Origin: Hyphomicrobiales bacterium
Lineage (GTDB): Bacteria; Pseudomonadota; Alphaproteobacteria; Rhizobiales; Rhizobiaceae
Reading direction: 5' to 3'
DNA: 64,000 nucleotides
NCBI GenBank assembly: GCA_900472605.1
Contig: UCJD01000025.1
Location: forward strand, 1-64,000
Both the position numbers and the translations under genes were made by a program. Numbering within the stretch: the stretch's first letter is position 1; each line of letters begins with the position of its first letter. Below the pieces are notes generated by a model, which was not told the DNA's origin, did not search any database, and was given only the letters and a program-made list of their open reading frames with translations. Below are positions 51,746 to 61,061 of the stretch, piece by piece.

Positions 51746-52147
51746 ATGGCGGGCGAATTGACGACCAAAGAAACCAAAATGACTGCCGGGCGGTTGAAAA
51801 ACCGCCCGCAGTTTCTTGCTGTTCGCAACGGCGAAAAACGCAGGGGTGGCTTCTTCCTTCTCGAGGTGCTCGACAGGAAAGAACCCGACACCGAAGCCCG
51901 CGTCGGCTTCACGGTCACCAAGAAGCATGGCAACTCAGTCGAAAGAAACCGTATGCGTCGGCGCCTTAAAGAGGCGGTACGACTGCATGCAGGGTTTGCA
52001 ATGAAGCCCGGACACGACTATGTGGTTGTCGCGCGAAGGGACGTGCTCCAAGCATCCTTCAATGAATTAGCCGCTGAGCTTACGGCTCGCGTCGAGACGA
52101 AGCCGAAACACAAGCGGTCCGGAGACGGACGCCCCAGGAACGTATGA
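51746..52147 (+). CDS. rnpA: Ribonuclease P protein component
   Basis: Protein cofactor of RNase P, which matures tRNA 5' ends. Family signature [20 protein letters not shown] followed by RRLKEAVR, and [20 protein letters not shown] near the front. The start is uncertain: ATG 51746 (133 aa), TTG 51758 (129 aa) and ATG 51779 (122 aa) are all in frame and none has a strong ribosome-binding site, which fits the low synthesis of RnpA. It overlaps yidC by ATGA. Confidence 0.92.
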   Translation: MAGELTTKETKMTAGRLKNRPQFLAVRNGEKRRGGFFLLEVLDRKEPDTEARVGFTVTKKHGNSVERNRMRRRLKEAVRLHAGFAMKPGHDYVVVARRDVLQASFNELAAELTARVETKPKHKRSGDGRPRNV

Positions 52148-53946
52148 TGCAAAACAACCGCAACTACTTCATTGCGATCGCCCTCTCCGTGCTGATCGTT
52201 CTCGGGTGGCAATTCCTTTACATGAACCCGCGCATCGAAGCGCAGCGCAAGGCGGAACTCGCCCAGAAGGCGCAGCAAACGACCCAGCAGACGCAGACAC
52301 CGGGAGCCAATGGGGCAGCCGGTGGCGCGCAGACGAACGGGTCCGCTCCGACCGGCCAGGCGGCGGCAACCACGTCGCTGGCCGACGCCCTTGCCAAGAA
52401 CCCGCGCGTCATCATCGACACGGCCGCCCTTTCCGGCTCTATCAACCTCGCCGGCGGTCGCCTCGACGACCTGAAGCTCAAGGGCTACCACGAGACCGTG
52501 GATGATACGAGCCCGATCATCACGCTGTTCAGCCCGTCGGAAACCAAGGACGGCTACTTCGCCGAACTCGGCTATATCGGCGATGCCGCGACCGGCAACG
52601 TCCCCGGCCCGTCGACGCTCTGGACGGCTCCCGAGGGCGCGAAGCTGACCGAGAAGACGCCGGTCACGCTGACCTACACCAATGACAAGGGCATCACCTT
52701 CGCCCGCACGATCTCGGTCGACGAACGCTACATGTTCACCGTCACCGACAAGATCACCAATGCCGGCCAGGCGCCTGCAGCGCTGTCTTCCTACGGCCGC
52801 GTGACGCGCTACAACAAGCCCGCCGTCGCCTCGACCTACGTGCTGCACGAAGGCTTCATCGGCGTGATCGGCGAAGACGGCCTGATCGAGAGCAAGTATG
52901 CTTCCGTCGAGAAGGAAGCCGTGACGCCGGCAACGGCAACCGGCGGCTGGCTCGGCATCACCGACAAGTATTGGGCCGCAACGATCATTCCGCCGCAGGC
53001 GACGCCATATGACGCACGCTTCAGCCACTTCACGGATGGCCAGCCGCGCTTCCAGGCCGACTACAAGCAGAATGCCGTCACCGTCGCTCCCGGCCAGTCT
53101 CTCGAACTGAAGAACCTCGTCTTTGCCGGCGCCAAGGAAGTTCCCGTCATCGATGGCTACGAGAGCACCTACCAGATTCCGCGCTTCGACCGCCTGATCG
53201 ACTGGGGCTGGTTCTACTTCCTGACGAAGCCGATGTTCAAACTGATGGACTTCTTCTTCCGCTACTTCGGCAATTTCGGCGTCGCCATCCTGATGACCAC
53301 GATCGTCGTCAAGGCGCTGTTCTTCCCGCTCGCCAGCAAGCAGTACGCTTCGATGGCGAACATGAAGCGCGTGCAGCCGAAGATGGAAGAGCTGAAGGCG
53401 AAGTTCGGCGACGACCGCATGGGCCTGCAGCAGGCGACCATGGCGCTCTACAAGGAAGAAAAGATCAACCCGATCGCCGGTTGCTGGCCGATCGCGCTGC
53501 AGATCCCGATCTTCTTCTCGCTCTACAAGGTGATCTACATCACCATCGAGATGCGCCACGCGCCGTTCTTCGGCTGGATCCAGGACCTTTCGGCGCCCGA
53601 TCCGACGTCGTTCATCAACCTGTTCGGCCTCTTGCCCTTCGCTGCTCCGACCTTCCTGCATCTCGGTGTCTGGCCGTTGATCATGGGCGTCACGATGTTC
53701 CTGCAGATGCGCATGAACCCGACGCCCCCGGATCCCACACAGGCGATGATCTTCAACTGGATGCCGCTGGTCTTCACCTTCATGCTGGCAAGCTTCCCGG
53801 CCGGTCTGGTCATCTACTGGGCCTGGAACAACACGCTGTCCGTCATCCAGCAGGGCGTGATCATGCGCCGCCACGGCGTGAAGATCGAGCTCTTCGACAA
53901 TCTCAAGGGGCTGTTCAAGCGAAAGCCGGCGCCGACAGAGAAATAG
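52144..53946 (+). CDS. yidC: Membrane protein insertase YidC
   Basis: Inserts and folds inner-membrane proteins alone or with Sec. 600 aa: N-terminal helix ([20 protein letters not shown]), a Gln/Ala/Thr-rich linker, a large periplasmic beta-sandwich domain (about 75-360) and the conserved five-helix C-terminal insertase part from about 355 ([60 protein letters not shown]). Start ATG 52144 overlaps the rnpA stop. A terminator follows four bases after the stop. Confidence 0.97.
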   Translation: MMQNNRNYFIAIALSVLIVLGWQFLYMNPRIEAQRKAELAQKAQQTTQQTQTPGANGAAGGAQTNGSAPTGQAAATTSLADALAKNPRVIIDTAALSGSINLAGGRLDDLKLKGYHETVDDTSPIITLFSPSETKDGYFAELGYIGDAATGNVPGPSTLWTAPEGAKLTEKTPVTLTYTNDKGITFARTISVDERYMFTVTDKITNAGQAPAALSSYGRVTRYNKPAVASTYVLHEGFIGVIGEDGLIESKYASVEKEAVTPATATGGWLGITDKYWAATIIPPQATPYDARFSHFTDGQPRFQADYKQNAVTVAPGQSLELKNLVFAGAKEVPVIDGYESTYQIPRFDRLIDWGWFYFLTKPMFKLMDFFFRYFGNFGVAILMTTIVVKALFFPLASKQYASMANMKRVQPKMEELKAKFGDDRMGLQQATMALYKEEKINPIAGCWPIALQIPIFFSLYKVIYITIEMRHAPFFGWIQDLSAPDPTSFINLFGLLPFAAPTFLHLGVWPLIMGVTMFLQMRMNPTPPDPTQAMIFNWMPLVFTFMLASFPAGLVIYWAWNNTLSVIQQGVIMRRHGVKIELFDNLKGLFKRKPAPTEK

Positions 53947-53949
53947 CGG

Positions 53950-53976
53950 AAAAGCCTCGCTTCGGCGGGGCTTTTT
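53950..53976 (+). terminator. Rho-independent terminator of yidC
   Basis: AAAAGCCTCGC (53950-53960), loop TTCG, GCGGGGCTTTT (53965-53975) with one G-T pair, then a T-run. It ends the rpmH-rnpA-yidC transcript. Confidence 0.85.
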
Positions 53977-54086
53977 CTTTTCGGCGCGGTGGTGCCGATC
54001 CCGGCATTTGAGGCTGGCCGGTTGACAAAATCGCCTGAAACCTGAATGCCATACCCGTAATAAAACTGGATGCGCTGGAGAGCCGA

Positions 54087-54737
54087 ATGACCGACAACAA
54101 CGACAAGCCGCTCTTCGGCCGCCCCTGGATCTTCATCCGCGGCGTGCCGTCCCTGAAGTTCCTGCCGCCGGAAGGTCCGGCCGAGGTGGCCTTCGCCGGT
54201 CGCTCGAATGTCGGCAAGTCGTCGCTGATCAACGCGCTTGTCGGCCAGAACGGCCTGGCGCGCACCTCGAACACGCCGGGACGCACGCAGGAACTGAACT
54301 ATTTTGTGCCCGAGGGCTATTCCGGCGAGGCCGGCGACCTGCCGCCGATGGCGCTGGTCGACATGCCGGGCTACGGCTATGCCAAGGCGCCGAAGGAAAA
54401 CGTCGATGCCTGGACCAAGCTGGTGTTCGATTACCTGCGCGGCCGCGCGACGCTGAAGCGCGTCTATGTACTGATCGACAGCCGCCACGGGATCAAGAAG
54501 AATGACGACGAGGTGCTCGACCTGCTCGACAAGGCGGCCGTGTCCTATCAGGTGGTGCTGACCAAGACCGACAAGATCAAGCCGCCTGCCGTGATCAAGC
54601 TGCTGGCCGACACAGCCGAGAAGATCAAGAAGCGCCCGGCTGCCTATCCCGGGATCATCGCCACCTCATCTGAGAAGAGCGACGGGTTGGACGATCTGCG
54701 CGCGGCGATCGCCCTGACGGTCGGCGCCGACAATTGA
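54087..54737 (+). CDS. engB: Ribosome biogenesis GTP-binding protein YihA/YsxC
   Basis: Small GTPase needed for 50S subunit assembly. 216 aa with G1 GRSNVGKSS (38-46), G2/switch region with [14 protein letters not shown]3 [14 protein letters not shown]4 TKTDK and G5 near [12 protein letters not shown]. Length and motif spacing are normal. Start ATG 54087 after CTGGAGAGCCGA. The position between yidC and argB is conserved in rhizobia. The yidC terminator upstream implies its own promoter in 53977-54086. Confidence 0.94.
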   Translation: MTDNNDKPLFGRPWIFIRGVPSLKFLPPEGPAEVAFAGRSNVGKSSLINALVGQNGLARTSNTPGRTQELNYFVPEGYSGEAGDLPPMALVDMPGYGYAKAPKENVDAWTKLVFDYLRGRATLKRVYVLIDSRHGIKKNDDEVLDLLDKAAVSYQVVLTKTDKIKPPAVIKLLADTAEKIKKRPAAYPGIIATSSEKSDGLDDLRAAIALTVGADN

Positions 54738-54756
54738 GCTAGCCTGCAACTGGACA

Positions 54757-54793
54757 TAAAAAAAGAGGCGCCCCAGGGTGGTGAGGGCGCCTC
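54757..54793 (-). terminator. Rho-independent terminator of the fasciclin gene
   Basis: Minus strand: GAGGCGCCC (54793-54785), loop, GGGCGCCTC (54773-54765), then TTTTTTT. It lies 25 bp after the fasciclin stop and also separates it from the convergent engB gene. Confidence 0.88.
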
Positions 54794-54817
54794 AAGCTAC
54801 TGCCGGGACTGGGTAGG

Positions 54818-55375
54818 TTACATCTTCGGCAGCAGAACCTTGTCGATGACGTGAATGACGCCATTCGACTGCTTGACGTCGGCGATCGTCACATGCGCGA
54901 CGCCGCCGCTCTCGTCGGTGAGCGTGATCTTGCCCATGCTTTCCTTGGCCTTCAGCACGCAGCCGCCGACCGTCTTGATGTCATGCTCGCCGCCATCATC
55001 CTTGATCATCTTGGCGACGGTTTTCGACATCGCGTCAGCTGCAACGACGTGGCAGGTGAGGATCTTGGTGAGCTTGGCCTTGTTTTCCGGCTTCAACAGC
55101 GTGTCGACGGTGCCGGCAGGAAGGGCTGCGAATGCCTCGTTGGTGGGCGCGAAGACGGTGAACGGGCCCTTGCCCTCCAGCGTCGACACCAGGCCGGCTG
55201 CCTTCACGGCGGCGACCAACGTGGTGTGATCCTTGGAGTTGACGGCGTTTTCGACGATGTTCTTCGTCGGGTACATGGCGGCGCCGCCGACCATGGGGTT
55301 TTTGGCCTGCGCTGCGAAAGCGATTGCGGAAACAGCGGTTGCAAGCGCGACGGTGCGCAGTGCGGACTTGATCAT
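54818..55375 (-). CDS. Secreted fasciclin-domain protein
   Basis: 185 aa. Signal peptide 1-24 (VALATAVSAIAFAAQA), then one fasciclin (FAS1) domain: HTTLVAAVKAAGLVSTLEGK, GPFTVFAPTNEAFAALPAGT, ILTCHVVAADAMSK and the terminal NGVIHVIDKVLLPKM. FAS1 proteins mediate adhesion or matrix contacts. Start ATG 55375 after GGAGGAGAAACAATC. It lies 103 bp downstream of the anti-sigma gene on the same strand and is its likely regulon member: fasciclin genes accompany SigK/RskA pairs also in mycobacteria (MPT70/MPT83). Confidence 0.92.
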   Translation of the reverse strand: MIKSALRTVALATAVSAIAFAAQAKNPMVGGAAMYPTKNIVENAVNSKDHTTLVAAVKAAGLVSTLEGKGPFTVFAPTNEAFAALPAGTVDTLLKPENKAKLTKILTCHVVAADAMSKTVAKMIKDDGGEHDIKTVGGCVLKAKESMGKITLTDESGGVAHVTIADVKQSNGVIHVIDKVLLPKM

Positions 55376-55477
55376 GATTGTTTCTCCTCCGTCCACTCGC
55401 CGATCGCGGCTTGATGCCTTGCGTCGCCGGGACATGAGGATCTACGAAAGGCAATCCGGAAAAGTTTCAGAAAAAGA

Positions 55478-56203
55478 TCAGGGCCGGTGCGCGGCGCCGC
55501 TGGCAACCACCGGACCGGTCGGCGCGCCGGTGGGCGAGCCGCCGAAAGGCTCAAGGCTGACCGCGAAGGTCGTGCCTTCGCCGATGGCGGAGCGCATCTC
55601 GACCGGGATCACCAGCTCGCCATCGCCACCCTGCCCGGCCGCGAAGATACCAAGCGATTTCGGCGCGCCGCCTGATGGGAGCATCCAGAGTTCGAGCGAC
55701 TTTTCCTCGGGCTTTCCCGCGGCCACGGGAATGATCCGCATGCGACCTGTCTGGGCTTCGTAGGAGGCGAGCAGATTGACCTGGCTTGTGGGCGCCGACA
55801 ATTCGGCAACCAATGGCGTGCTCGGTTTCAACGGAGAGACTGTGGCGACCGTCAAAGAAAGAGCGGCCGAGGTGATCACGAGGCAAGCGGCACTGATGCA
55901 GCGCCAGAAGAAAACGGAATTCCACACGCCGCCCGACTGAGACACCGCCTTCTGAGGCACTCCAAACAGCCGTGCCTCGACCTGCTTGAACGTTTCCTGG
56001 CTGGGGGTGACGACGTCGTAATCGTCGTTGAACGTGGAGAGGTTCGCCTCCCAGCGGCTGACGATGGCAGCGAACTGCCGATCGACGCGCATGCGGTCCT
56101 CGACGACGCGGCGATCCTGAAAAGAGAGAACACCGAGAACATACTCACCGGCGAGTACCTCATCCCGGGAGCGGCCCCCCTTGCTTTGATCGGACGATGT
56201 CAT
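55478..56203 (-). CDS. RskA-like anti-sigma factor
   Basis: 241 aa, membrane-anchored regulator that should hold the neighbouring sigma factor inactive. Cytoplasmic N-terminal part with AGEYVLGVLSFQDRRVVEDR and RWEANLSTFND, one membrane helix at about 97-120, then a periplasmic RskA-type domain (LLASYEAQTGRMRIIPVAAG, KSLELWMLPSGGAPKSLGIF, VSLEPFGGSPTGAPTGPVV). No zinc HxxxCxxC motif. Start ATG 56203 overlaps the sigma stop by four bases (ATGA); the earlier start is not needed. Release probably requires regulated proteolysis as for RskA. Confidence 0.88.
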   Translation of the reverse strand: MTSSDQSKGGRSRDEVLAGEYVLGVLSFQDRRVVEDRMRVDRQFAAIVSRWEANLSTFNDDYDVVTPSQETFKQVEARLFGVPQKAVSQSGGVWNSVFFWRCISAACLVITSAALSLTVATVSPLKPSTPLVAELSAPTSQVNLLASYEAQTGRMRIIPVAAGKPEEKSLELWMLPSGGAPKSLGIFAAGQGGDGELVIPVEMRSAIGEGTTFAVSLEPFGGSPTGAPTGPVVASGAAHRP

Positions 56204-56739
56204 CGTTCCATGCACTCTCTCAACTTCAATAGGCTGCGTCGCAGCCATGTGCGCATCGTGTTCAGGGGCACACCGAACTGGTCGGCAAGCTCCTGATAGC
56301 TCAGTCCCTCGACATAAGCCCGTCTCACCGCCACCGCGCGATCAGCTTCCAACTGTTCCATGCAGGTGTCAATCCGCCTTCCCTCATCGCGGATCACAGT
56401 CTGCTCTTCCGGACTGAGTTCACCATCGGCAAGGTCGTATGCAGTGTCCAGTTCGTCGGCTACCGGCTTGCGGCTTCTCAAGGTGTCGATCGCCTGGTTG
56501 CGCGCGATTGCGGCAAGCCAGGACGACGGCGTTCCCGAAGAGACCGCAAAGGCCGAAGCGCGCTGCCAGATCTTGATGTAGATCTCCTGCAGCGCTTCCT
56601 CGGCCTCTGTCCGATCCTTCAAGATACGCATGCAGACGCCGAAAAGTTTCGGGCTTGTTATACGGTATAGCGCAGCGAAGGCCTTTCGATCGCGTATTGC
56701 AACCCGGCCGATCAGTTCCGCGATTTCATCGCTTGTCAT
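56200..56739 (-). CDS. ECF RNA polymerase sigma factor, SigK-like
   Basis: 179 aa with sigma region 2 (KAFAALYRITSPKLFGVCMR, ILKDRTEAEEALQEIYIKIW, SWLAAIARNQAIDTLRSRKP) and region 4 (EGLSYQELADQFGVPLNTMR, TWLRRSLLKLRECMER). I chose ATG 56739 rather than TTG 56757. It is the first gene of a sigma, anti-sigma, fasciclin series. The gap to argB (56740-56901) should hold its promoter, likely autoregulated, but I could not identify matching -35/-10 boxes before the fasciclin gene. Confidence 0.92.
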   Translation of the reverse strand: MTSDEIAELIGRVAIRDRKAFAALYRITSPKLFGVCMRILKDRTEAEEALQEIYIKIWQRASAFAVSSGTPSSWLAAIARNQAIDTLRSRKPVADELDTAYDLADGELSPEEQTVIRDEGRRIDTCMEQLEADRAVAVRRAYVEGLSYQELADQFGVPLNTMRTWLRRSLLKLRECMER

Positions 56740-56901
56740 GCCGTGTCTTTTCCCCAATGTCCCGTACTAACTATGGGTGTTCGCCCGCGATTGGCAAGAC
56801 GGCGGCGTGCCGGCAAATAGCGCAAACTTATCCGCCGTTGATTATTCCATCTGTCAAGAACTTGGGATAAAAGGCCGCAACCAATTCCCGCGGGGTATCC
56901 G

Positions 56902-57789
56902 ATGACCGAGACCGAAAGCGAAACCCAGGCACGGCTGCTGGCGCAGGCGCTGCCCTTCATGCAGCGTTACGAGAACAAGACGATCGTCGTGAAATACGGC
57001 GGCCATGCCATGGGCAATCCCGAACTCGGCAAGGCGTTCGCCAGCGATATCGCGCTGTTGAAGCAGTCGGGGGTCAACCCGATCGTCGTGCACGGCGGCG
57101 GACCGCAGATCGGCGCCATGCTGACGAAGATGGGGATCGAATCGAAATTCGAGGGCGGTCTGCGCGTCACCGACGCCAAGACGGTCGAGATCGTCGAGAT
57201 GGTTCTCGCCGGTTCGATCAACAAGGAAATCGTCGCGCTGATCAACCAGACCGGCGAATGGGCGATCGGCCTGTGCGGCAAGGACGGCAACATGGTCTTC
57301 GCCGAAAAGGCGCAGAAGAAGATCAAGGACCCCGACAGCAACATCGAGCGCGTTCTCGACCTCGGCTTCGTCGGTGAAGTGGTGGAAGTCGACCGCACGC
57401 TGATCGACCTGCTCGCGCGCTCGGAGATGATACCCGTCATCGCACCGGTAGCGCCGGGTCGCGACGGCGCGACCTACAACATCAACGCCGACACCTTTGC
57501 CGGCGCAATTGCCGGCGCGCTCAACGCGACGCGGCTGCTGTTCCTCACCGACGTTCCCGGCGTTCTCGACAAGCAGGGCAACCTGATCAAGGAACTCTCG
57601 GTCTCGCAGGCGCATCAGCTGATCGCCGACGGCACGATCTCGGGCGGCATGATCCCGAAGGTCGAGACCTGCATCGAGGCCATCAAGGCTGGTGTACAGG
57701 GGGTTGTCATCCTCAACGGCAAGACCGCGCATTCCGTGCTGCTTGAGATCTTCACCGAACGCGGCGCGGGAACGCTGATCGTTCCTTAA
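56902..57789 (+). CDS. argB: Acetylglutamate kinase
   Basis: Second step of arginine synthesis: phosphorylates N-acetylglutamate. 295 aa with the amino-acid kinase fold: [90 protein letters not shown] and [19 protein letters not shown]. The N-terminal helix before the kinase core is of the arginine-sensitive type. Start ATG 56902. The gene follows engB in position but is separated by the divergent sigma/fasciclin locus, an insertion relative to the compact rhizobial order. Confidence 0.96.
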   Translation: MTETESETQARLLAQALPFMQRYENKTIVVKYGGHAMGNPELGKAFASDIALLKQSGVNPIVVHGGGPQIGAMLTKMGIESKFEGGLRVTDAKTVEIVEMVLAGSINKEIVALINQTGEWAIGLCGKDGNMVFAEKAQKKIKDPDSNIERVLDLGFVGEVVEVDRTLIDLLARSEMIPVIAPVAPGRDGATYNINADTFAGAIAGALNATRLLFLTDVPGVLDKQGNLIKELSVSQAHQLIADGTISGGMIPKVETCIEAIKAGVQGVVILNGKTAHSVLLEIFTERGAGTLIVP

Positions 57790-57822
57790 GGGCGGTCTTT
57801 TCTTCCTTCTCAGAAGGGATGA

Positions 57823-57972
57823 AGTCCCCTCCCCAACCCCTCCCCACAAGGGGGAGGGGCTAACGCGTTGCGCCCTCTTTGCCACTCCATGCCATCAGCG
57901 TCTGTCGAGAGGCTTCGGTTTCGCGGAGAGGGTGCGCCCAGCAAGCCCCTCTCCCTTGTGGGGAGGGGTCTA
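57823..57972. repeat. Pair of C-rich palindromic intergenic repeats
   Basis: CCCCTCCCC (57837-57845) pairs perfectly with GGGGAGGGG (57851-57859). About 85 bp on, CCCCTCTCCC (57945-57954) faces GGGGAGGGG (about 57959-57967). The first unit with its left flank (57823-57860) matches the reverse complement of the frcB-frcC element (38932-38965) closely. The two copies here fill the convergent gap between argB and the PEP-mutase-like gene and could also act as terminators. Confidence 0.75.
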
Positions 57973-57974
57973 TC

Positions 57975-58745
57975 TCATAACGCTCCGTAAACCGCCGCAG
58001 CCGCCTCTTTCAGCCTCTCCATCATCGCCCTGTACGGTCCCGGCCCATAGCTGACACGGCTGACACCGAGCTTCGCCAGCGTCTTCACGTCAGGCGCGCC
58101 TGGCCGCATCATGATATTCACAGGCAGCGGCGACGCAGCGCAGACCGTTTCGATCAAGCGTTCATCGATCAGCCAGGGTACGAAGAAGCCATCGGCGCCG
58201 GCAGCCGCATAGGCTTTGCCGCGCGCAAGCGCCTCCTCGACCAGACCGGCATGCTTTGAAAGATCGCCCTCGCGCAAGAACAGGTCCGTGCGTGCATTGA
58301 TGAAGAACGCAATGCCGCGACGATCCGCCATCTCGCGGATGGCGCGGATGCGGGCGGCCTGTTTCTCCACCGGGTGCAGCCCGTCGCCGCCAACCACCTG
58401 ATCCTCGAAATTGATACCGATCGCGCCGGCGTCGATCAGCTGCTCGACATTGGCGGCAGCGCCCGAGGGATCGGTGGAATAGGCACCCTCGAAATCGACC
58501 GAAAGCGGCAGGTCGTTGGCCGCGGTGATCTGGCGGGTCGTGGCGACCAAAGCCTCCATCGGGATTTTCTCGCCATCGCCATAGCCTTGCGCTGCGGCGA
58601 CCGACCAGCTTCCCGTCGCTAAAGCCTTGGCGCCGGCCTCGGTCACGGCCTTTGCGGTTCCGGCATCCCACACATTGTAAAGGACGACGGGATTGCCCTT
58701 CTGGTGCAGCGCGCCGAACGCCTTTGCCTTGTCTGACTGATTCAT
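57975..58745 (-). CDS. Isocitrate lyase/PEP mutase-superfamily protein
   Basis: 256-aa TIM-barrel enzyme: VVLYNVWDAGTAKAVTEAGA, ATGSWSVAAAQGYGDGEKIP, LSVDFEGAYSTDPSGAAANV, GINFEDQVVGGDGLHPVEKQ, FFINARTDLFLREGD. The catalytic cysteine signature of isocitrate/methylisocitrate lyases (KKCGH) is absent, so it belongs with the carboxyphosphonoenolpyruvate mutase/oxaloacetate hydrolase-like subgroup; the substrate is unknown. Start ATG 58745 after GAGGAGGCTAAG. Single gene. Confidence 0.86.
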   Translation of the reverse strand: MNQSDKAKAFGALHQKGNPVVLYNVWDAGTAKAVTEAGAKALATGSWSVAAAQGYGDGEKIPMEALVATTRQITAANDLPLSVDFEGAYSTDPSGAAANVEQLIDAGAIGINFEDQVVGGDGLHPVEKQAARIRAIREMADRRGIAFFINARTDLFLREGDLSKHAGLVEEALARGKAYAAAGADGFFVPWLIDERLIETVCAASPLPVNIMMRPGAPDVKTLAKLGVSRVSYGPGPYRAMMERLKEAAAAVYGAL

Positions 58746-58865
58746 CTTAGCCTCCTCATCTCGTGTGCCGGAAACCTAGTGCGGTCACATCAGCCTATCA
58801 ATCAGCCGGCGTGAATGGTCGCATTCCGGATTTCAATCGAACCGCGCGCATGCCATAAGGCAGGT

Positions 58866-59573
58866 ATGACCAAGATCGATCGCACCCCCACATATTCCGA
58901 CTTCGCGCACGTCACGGAGTGGGTCTTCGACCTCGACAACACACTCTATCCGCATCACGTCAATCTGTTCGCGCAGATCGACAAGAACATGACGGCCTAT
59001 GTCTCGACGCTGCTGCAGATGGAGCGGGAAGAGGCGCGCAAGCTGCAGAAGCAGTATTATTACGATCACGGCACGACGCTGCAGGGGCTGATGATCCATC
59101 ACGGCGTCGACCCCAACGACTTTCTCGAGAAGGCGCATGCGATCGACTATTCCAGCCTGACGGCGCAGCCGGAGCTGGGCGCCGCAATCAAGGCCCTGCC
59201 CGGCCGCAAGTTCATCTTCACCAACGGCAGCGTCAAGCATGCGGAAATGGCAGCCGGCGCGCTCGGCATCCTCGACCATTTCGACGATATCTTCGACATC
59301 GTTGCCGCCGAATTCGTGCCGAAGCCGGCGCAGGAAACCTACGACAAGTTCACGCAGCTGAAGCGGGTGGAGACGCAGAAGGCTGCCATGTTCGAGGATC
59401 TGCCGCGCAACCTGATCGCGCCGAAGGCGCTTGGCATGCAGACGGTGTTGCTGGTGCCTAACAACCTTGAGGACACGGTTGTCGAGTGGTGGGAAAAAAC
59501 CAGCGGCGAGGACGATCACATCGACTTCGTCACCGACGATCTCACTGATTTCCTTGGCAAGATTACGGGCTAA
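58866..59573 (+). CDS. Pyrimidine 5'-nucleotidase, HAD superfamily
   Basis: 235 aa. HAD motif I is VFDLDNTLYPHH (Asp nucleophile), motif II FIFTNGSVKHAE, motif III lysine in VPKPAQETYDKF and motif IV MFEDLPRNLIAPK. The long cap between motifs I and II (QKQYYYDHGTTLQGLMIHHG) is that of the SDT1/pyrimidine nucleotidase group, which dephosphorylates UMP/CMP and related nucleotides. Start ATG 58866 has AAGG upstream. Divergent from the PEP-mutase-like gene; single gene. Confidence 0.9.
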   Translation: MTKIDRTPTYSDFAHVTEWVFDLDNTLYPHHVNLFAQIDKNMTAYVSTLLQMEREEARKLQKQYYYDHGTTLQGLMIHHGVDPNDFLEKAHAIDYSSLTAQPELGAAIKALPGRKFIFTNGSVKHAEMAAGALGILDHFDDIFDIVAAEFVPKPAQETYDKFTQLKRVETQKAAMFEDLPRNLIAPKALGMQTVLLVPNNLEDTVVEWWEKTSGEDDHIDFVTDDLTDFLGKITG

Positions 59574-59683
59574 GTTACGAAAGTTTCATCCAGCTTACCG
59601 ATGTTTAACTGGGTAATCGGGGCCCGCCGCCCTACCTTTTCAGTCGTGATCCCCAATGAGATTACGCACTGAAAGGAACCCAA

Positions 59684-60325
59684 ATGTCTCGGAACAAGCT
59701 GATACTGGCCGCACTTTCCTCCGTCTTGATCGTCGGTGCCGCAGCCGGCAGCAGTTTTGCCGCGCCCGGCGACAAGCACAAGCATCCGCCAAGGCCACAC
59801 CACATGATGATGGGCGGCGGAATGGGCGGCCCCATGATGCGCGAAGTCGTGTTCGTGCGAATGCTGCAACAATTCGACACCAACAAGGACGGCCAGATCT
59901 CCAAGGACGAAGCCAAGAACGGCATGGAGACCATCTTCGCCGCTATCGATACCAACAATGACGGCTCGCTTACACCGGGCGAGATCCGCAAGTATCACGA
60001 AGCGCAGATGGCCAAGGTTAAGGCGCCCGCCGACGACATGGCGGCCGATGACGATGCCCCGCCCGCTCCGCCGCCGGCCGATGCAGACGCAGGCCAGCCC
60101 GCACCGCCACAGGACGAAGCCGATCGCGGCCCAGGCCGACACGGCATGCGCGGTCCCGGCATGATCCGCGAACTGATGATCATGCAGCGGATCGACACCG
60201 ACGAGAACGGCCAAATTTCCAAGCAGGAAGCCGAAGCCGCCTTCGACAAGTTCTTCACGCGCATGGACACCAACAAGGACGGCGTGATCTCGATCGCCGA
60301 CATGCCGCAGCGTCCGTTCCTGTAA
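59684..60325 (+). CDS. Secreted EF-hand calcium-binding protein
   Basis: 213 aa. Signal peptide 1-27 (LILAALSSVLIVGAAAGSSFAA). A His/Met/Gly-rich stretch at 31-52 could bind metal. Four EF-hand loops follow in two pairs: 65-76 DTNKDGQISKDE, 89-100 DTNNDGSLTPGE, 171-182 DTDENGQISKQE and 195-206 DTNKDGVISIAD. An Asp/Ala/Pro linker (about 113-150) joins the pairs. The fourth loop ends with Asp rather than Glu. Probably a periplasmic calcium sensor or buffer. ATG 59684 after AAAGGAACCCAA. A terminator follows. Confidence 0.88.
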   Translation: MSRNKLILAALSSVLIVGAAAGSSFAAPGDKHKHPPRPHHMMMGGGMGGPMMREVVFVRMLQQFDTNKDGQISKDEAKNGMETIFAAIDTNNDGSLTPGEIRKYHEAQMAKVKAPADDMAADDDAPPAPPPADADAGQPAPPQDEADRGPGRHGMRGPGMIRELMIMQRIDTDENGQISKQEAEAAFDKFFTRMDTNKDGVISIADMPQRPFL

Positions 60326-60348
60326 GGATCGGTATTGCCGAACTCCGA

Positions 60349-60378
60349 GCCCGTCGCGATGATCGCGGCGGGCTTTTT
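60349..60378 (+). terminator. Rho-independent terminator of the EF-hand gene
   Basis: GCCCGTCGCGA (60349-60359) pairs with TCGCGGCGGGC (60363-60373; one G-T), then TTTTT. Confidence 0.86.
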
Positions 60379-60420
60379 CGTGCAATTGAAATACCCAAGT
60401 TGTTGGGTTATCCTTCTGGG

Positions 60421-60648
60421 ATGGTCACGATCCTACGCCAGCATGGAATGCGCTTCGTGATCTATACGGCGGATCATGAGCCTGCGCATGTCCATGTCAT
60501 CGGCGACGGGGAAGCGCGCATCGACATCATCGATCTGAAAGTCATAACGCAGGGCGGGATGTCCGACCGGGACGTGCGCCGGGCGATGACTGTCGTGGAA
60601 GAGAACCGCCAACTGCTACTCGATACCTGGAGGCACTATCATGGTTGA
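60421..60648 (+). CDS. DUF4160 domain protein
   Basis: 75 aa: MVTILRQHGMRFVIYTADHE, PAHVHVIGDGEARIDI, ending VEENRQLLLDTWRHYHG. The pattern FxxYxxDHxPxHVHV is that of DUF4160. It overlaps a DUF2442 gene by eight bases, a frequent two-gene pairing in bacteria that is suspected of being toxin-antitoxin-like but unproven here. Start ATG 60421 has a poor ribosome-binding site; a TTG at 60400 is in frame. Function unknown. Confidence 0.82.
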   Translation: MVTILRQHGMRFVIYTADHEPAHVHVIGDGEARIDIIDLKVITQGGMSDRDVRRAMTVVEENRQLLLDTWRHYHG

Positions 60649-61054
60649 GATCACCGACGCCGAACTCGCGCAAGCAAAGCAGCGCTGGGAAGCAGAGCGT
60701 GCCGAGCGCCCCATACCCACATCAGTTCGCTTCGATGCCGCGTCGGAGCGCGTGATCCTGGATTTCACCAATGGCGCGTCGTTCATCTTTCCCGCTCGTG
60801 CCTTGCAGGGATTGGAAGACGCGACCGTGGTCGAGCTTGGCGAAGTCGAACTCCTTGGAGAGACCGGGCTTCACTGGGAAAGCCTTGATGCCGACTACAC
60901 GATTTCAGGGCTGATGAACGGCGTGTTCGGCACCAGGAGTTTCATGGAAGCGCAACGCCGTGGCGGGCAATCACGCTCGCCAGCAAAGGCGGCCGCCAGC
61001 CGGGCGAACGGCGCCAAGGGCGGCCGGCCGAAAAAGGCCGGCGACGTCCCCTGA
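60641..61054 (+). CDS. DUF2442 domain protein
   Basis: 137 aa. The DUF2442 fold is seen in the middle: PTSVRFDAASERVILDFTNG, ASFIFPARALQGLEDA, ETGLHWESLDADYTISGLMN. The C-terminal tail is basic, ending SRANGAKGGRPKKAGDVP with an AT-hook-like GRPKK, so DNA binding is possible. ATG 60641 lies within the DUF4160 gene (8-bp overlap), implying coupled translation. The partnership suggests a regulatory or antitoxin-like role; this is inference. Confidence 0.82.
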   Translation: MVEITDAELAQAKQRWEAERAERPIPTSVRFDAASERVILDFTNGASFIFPARALQGLEDATVVELGEVELLGETGLHWESLDADYTISGLMNGVFGTRSFMEAQRRGGQSRSPAKAAASRANGAKGGRPKKAGDVP

Positions 61055-61061
61055 ACGCACC

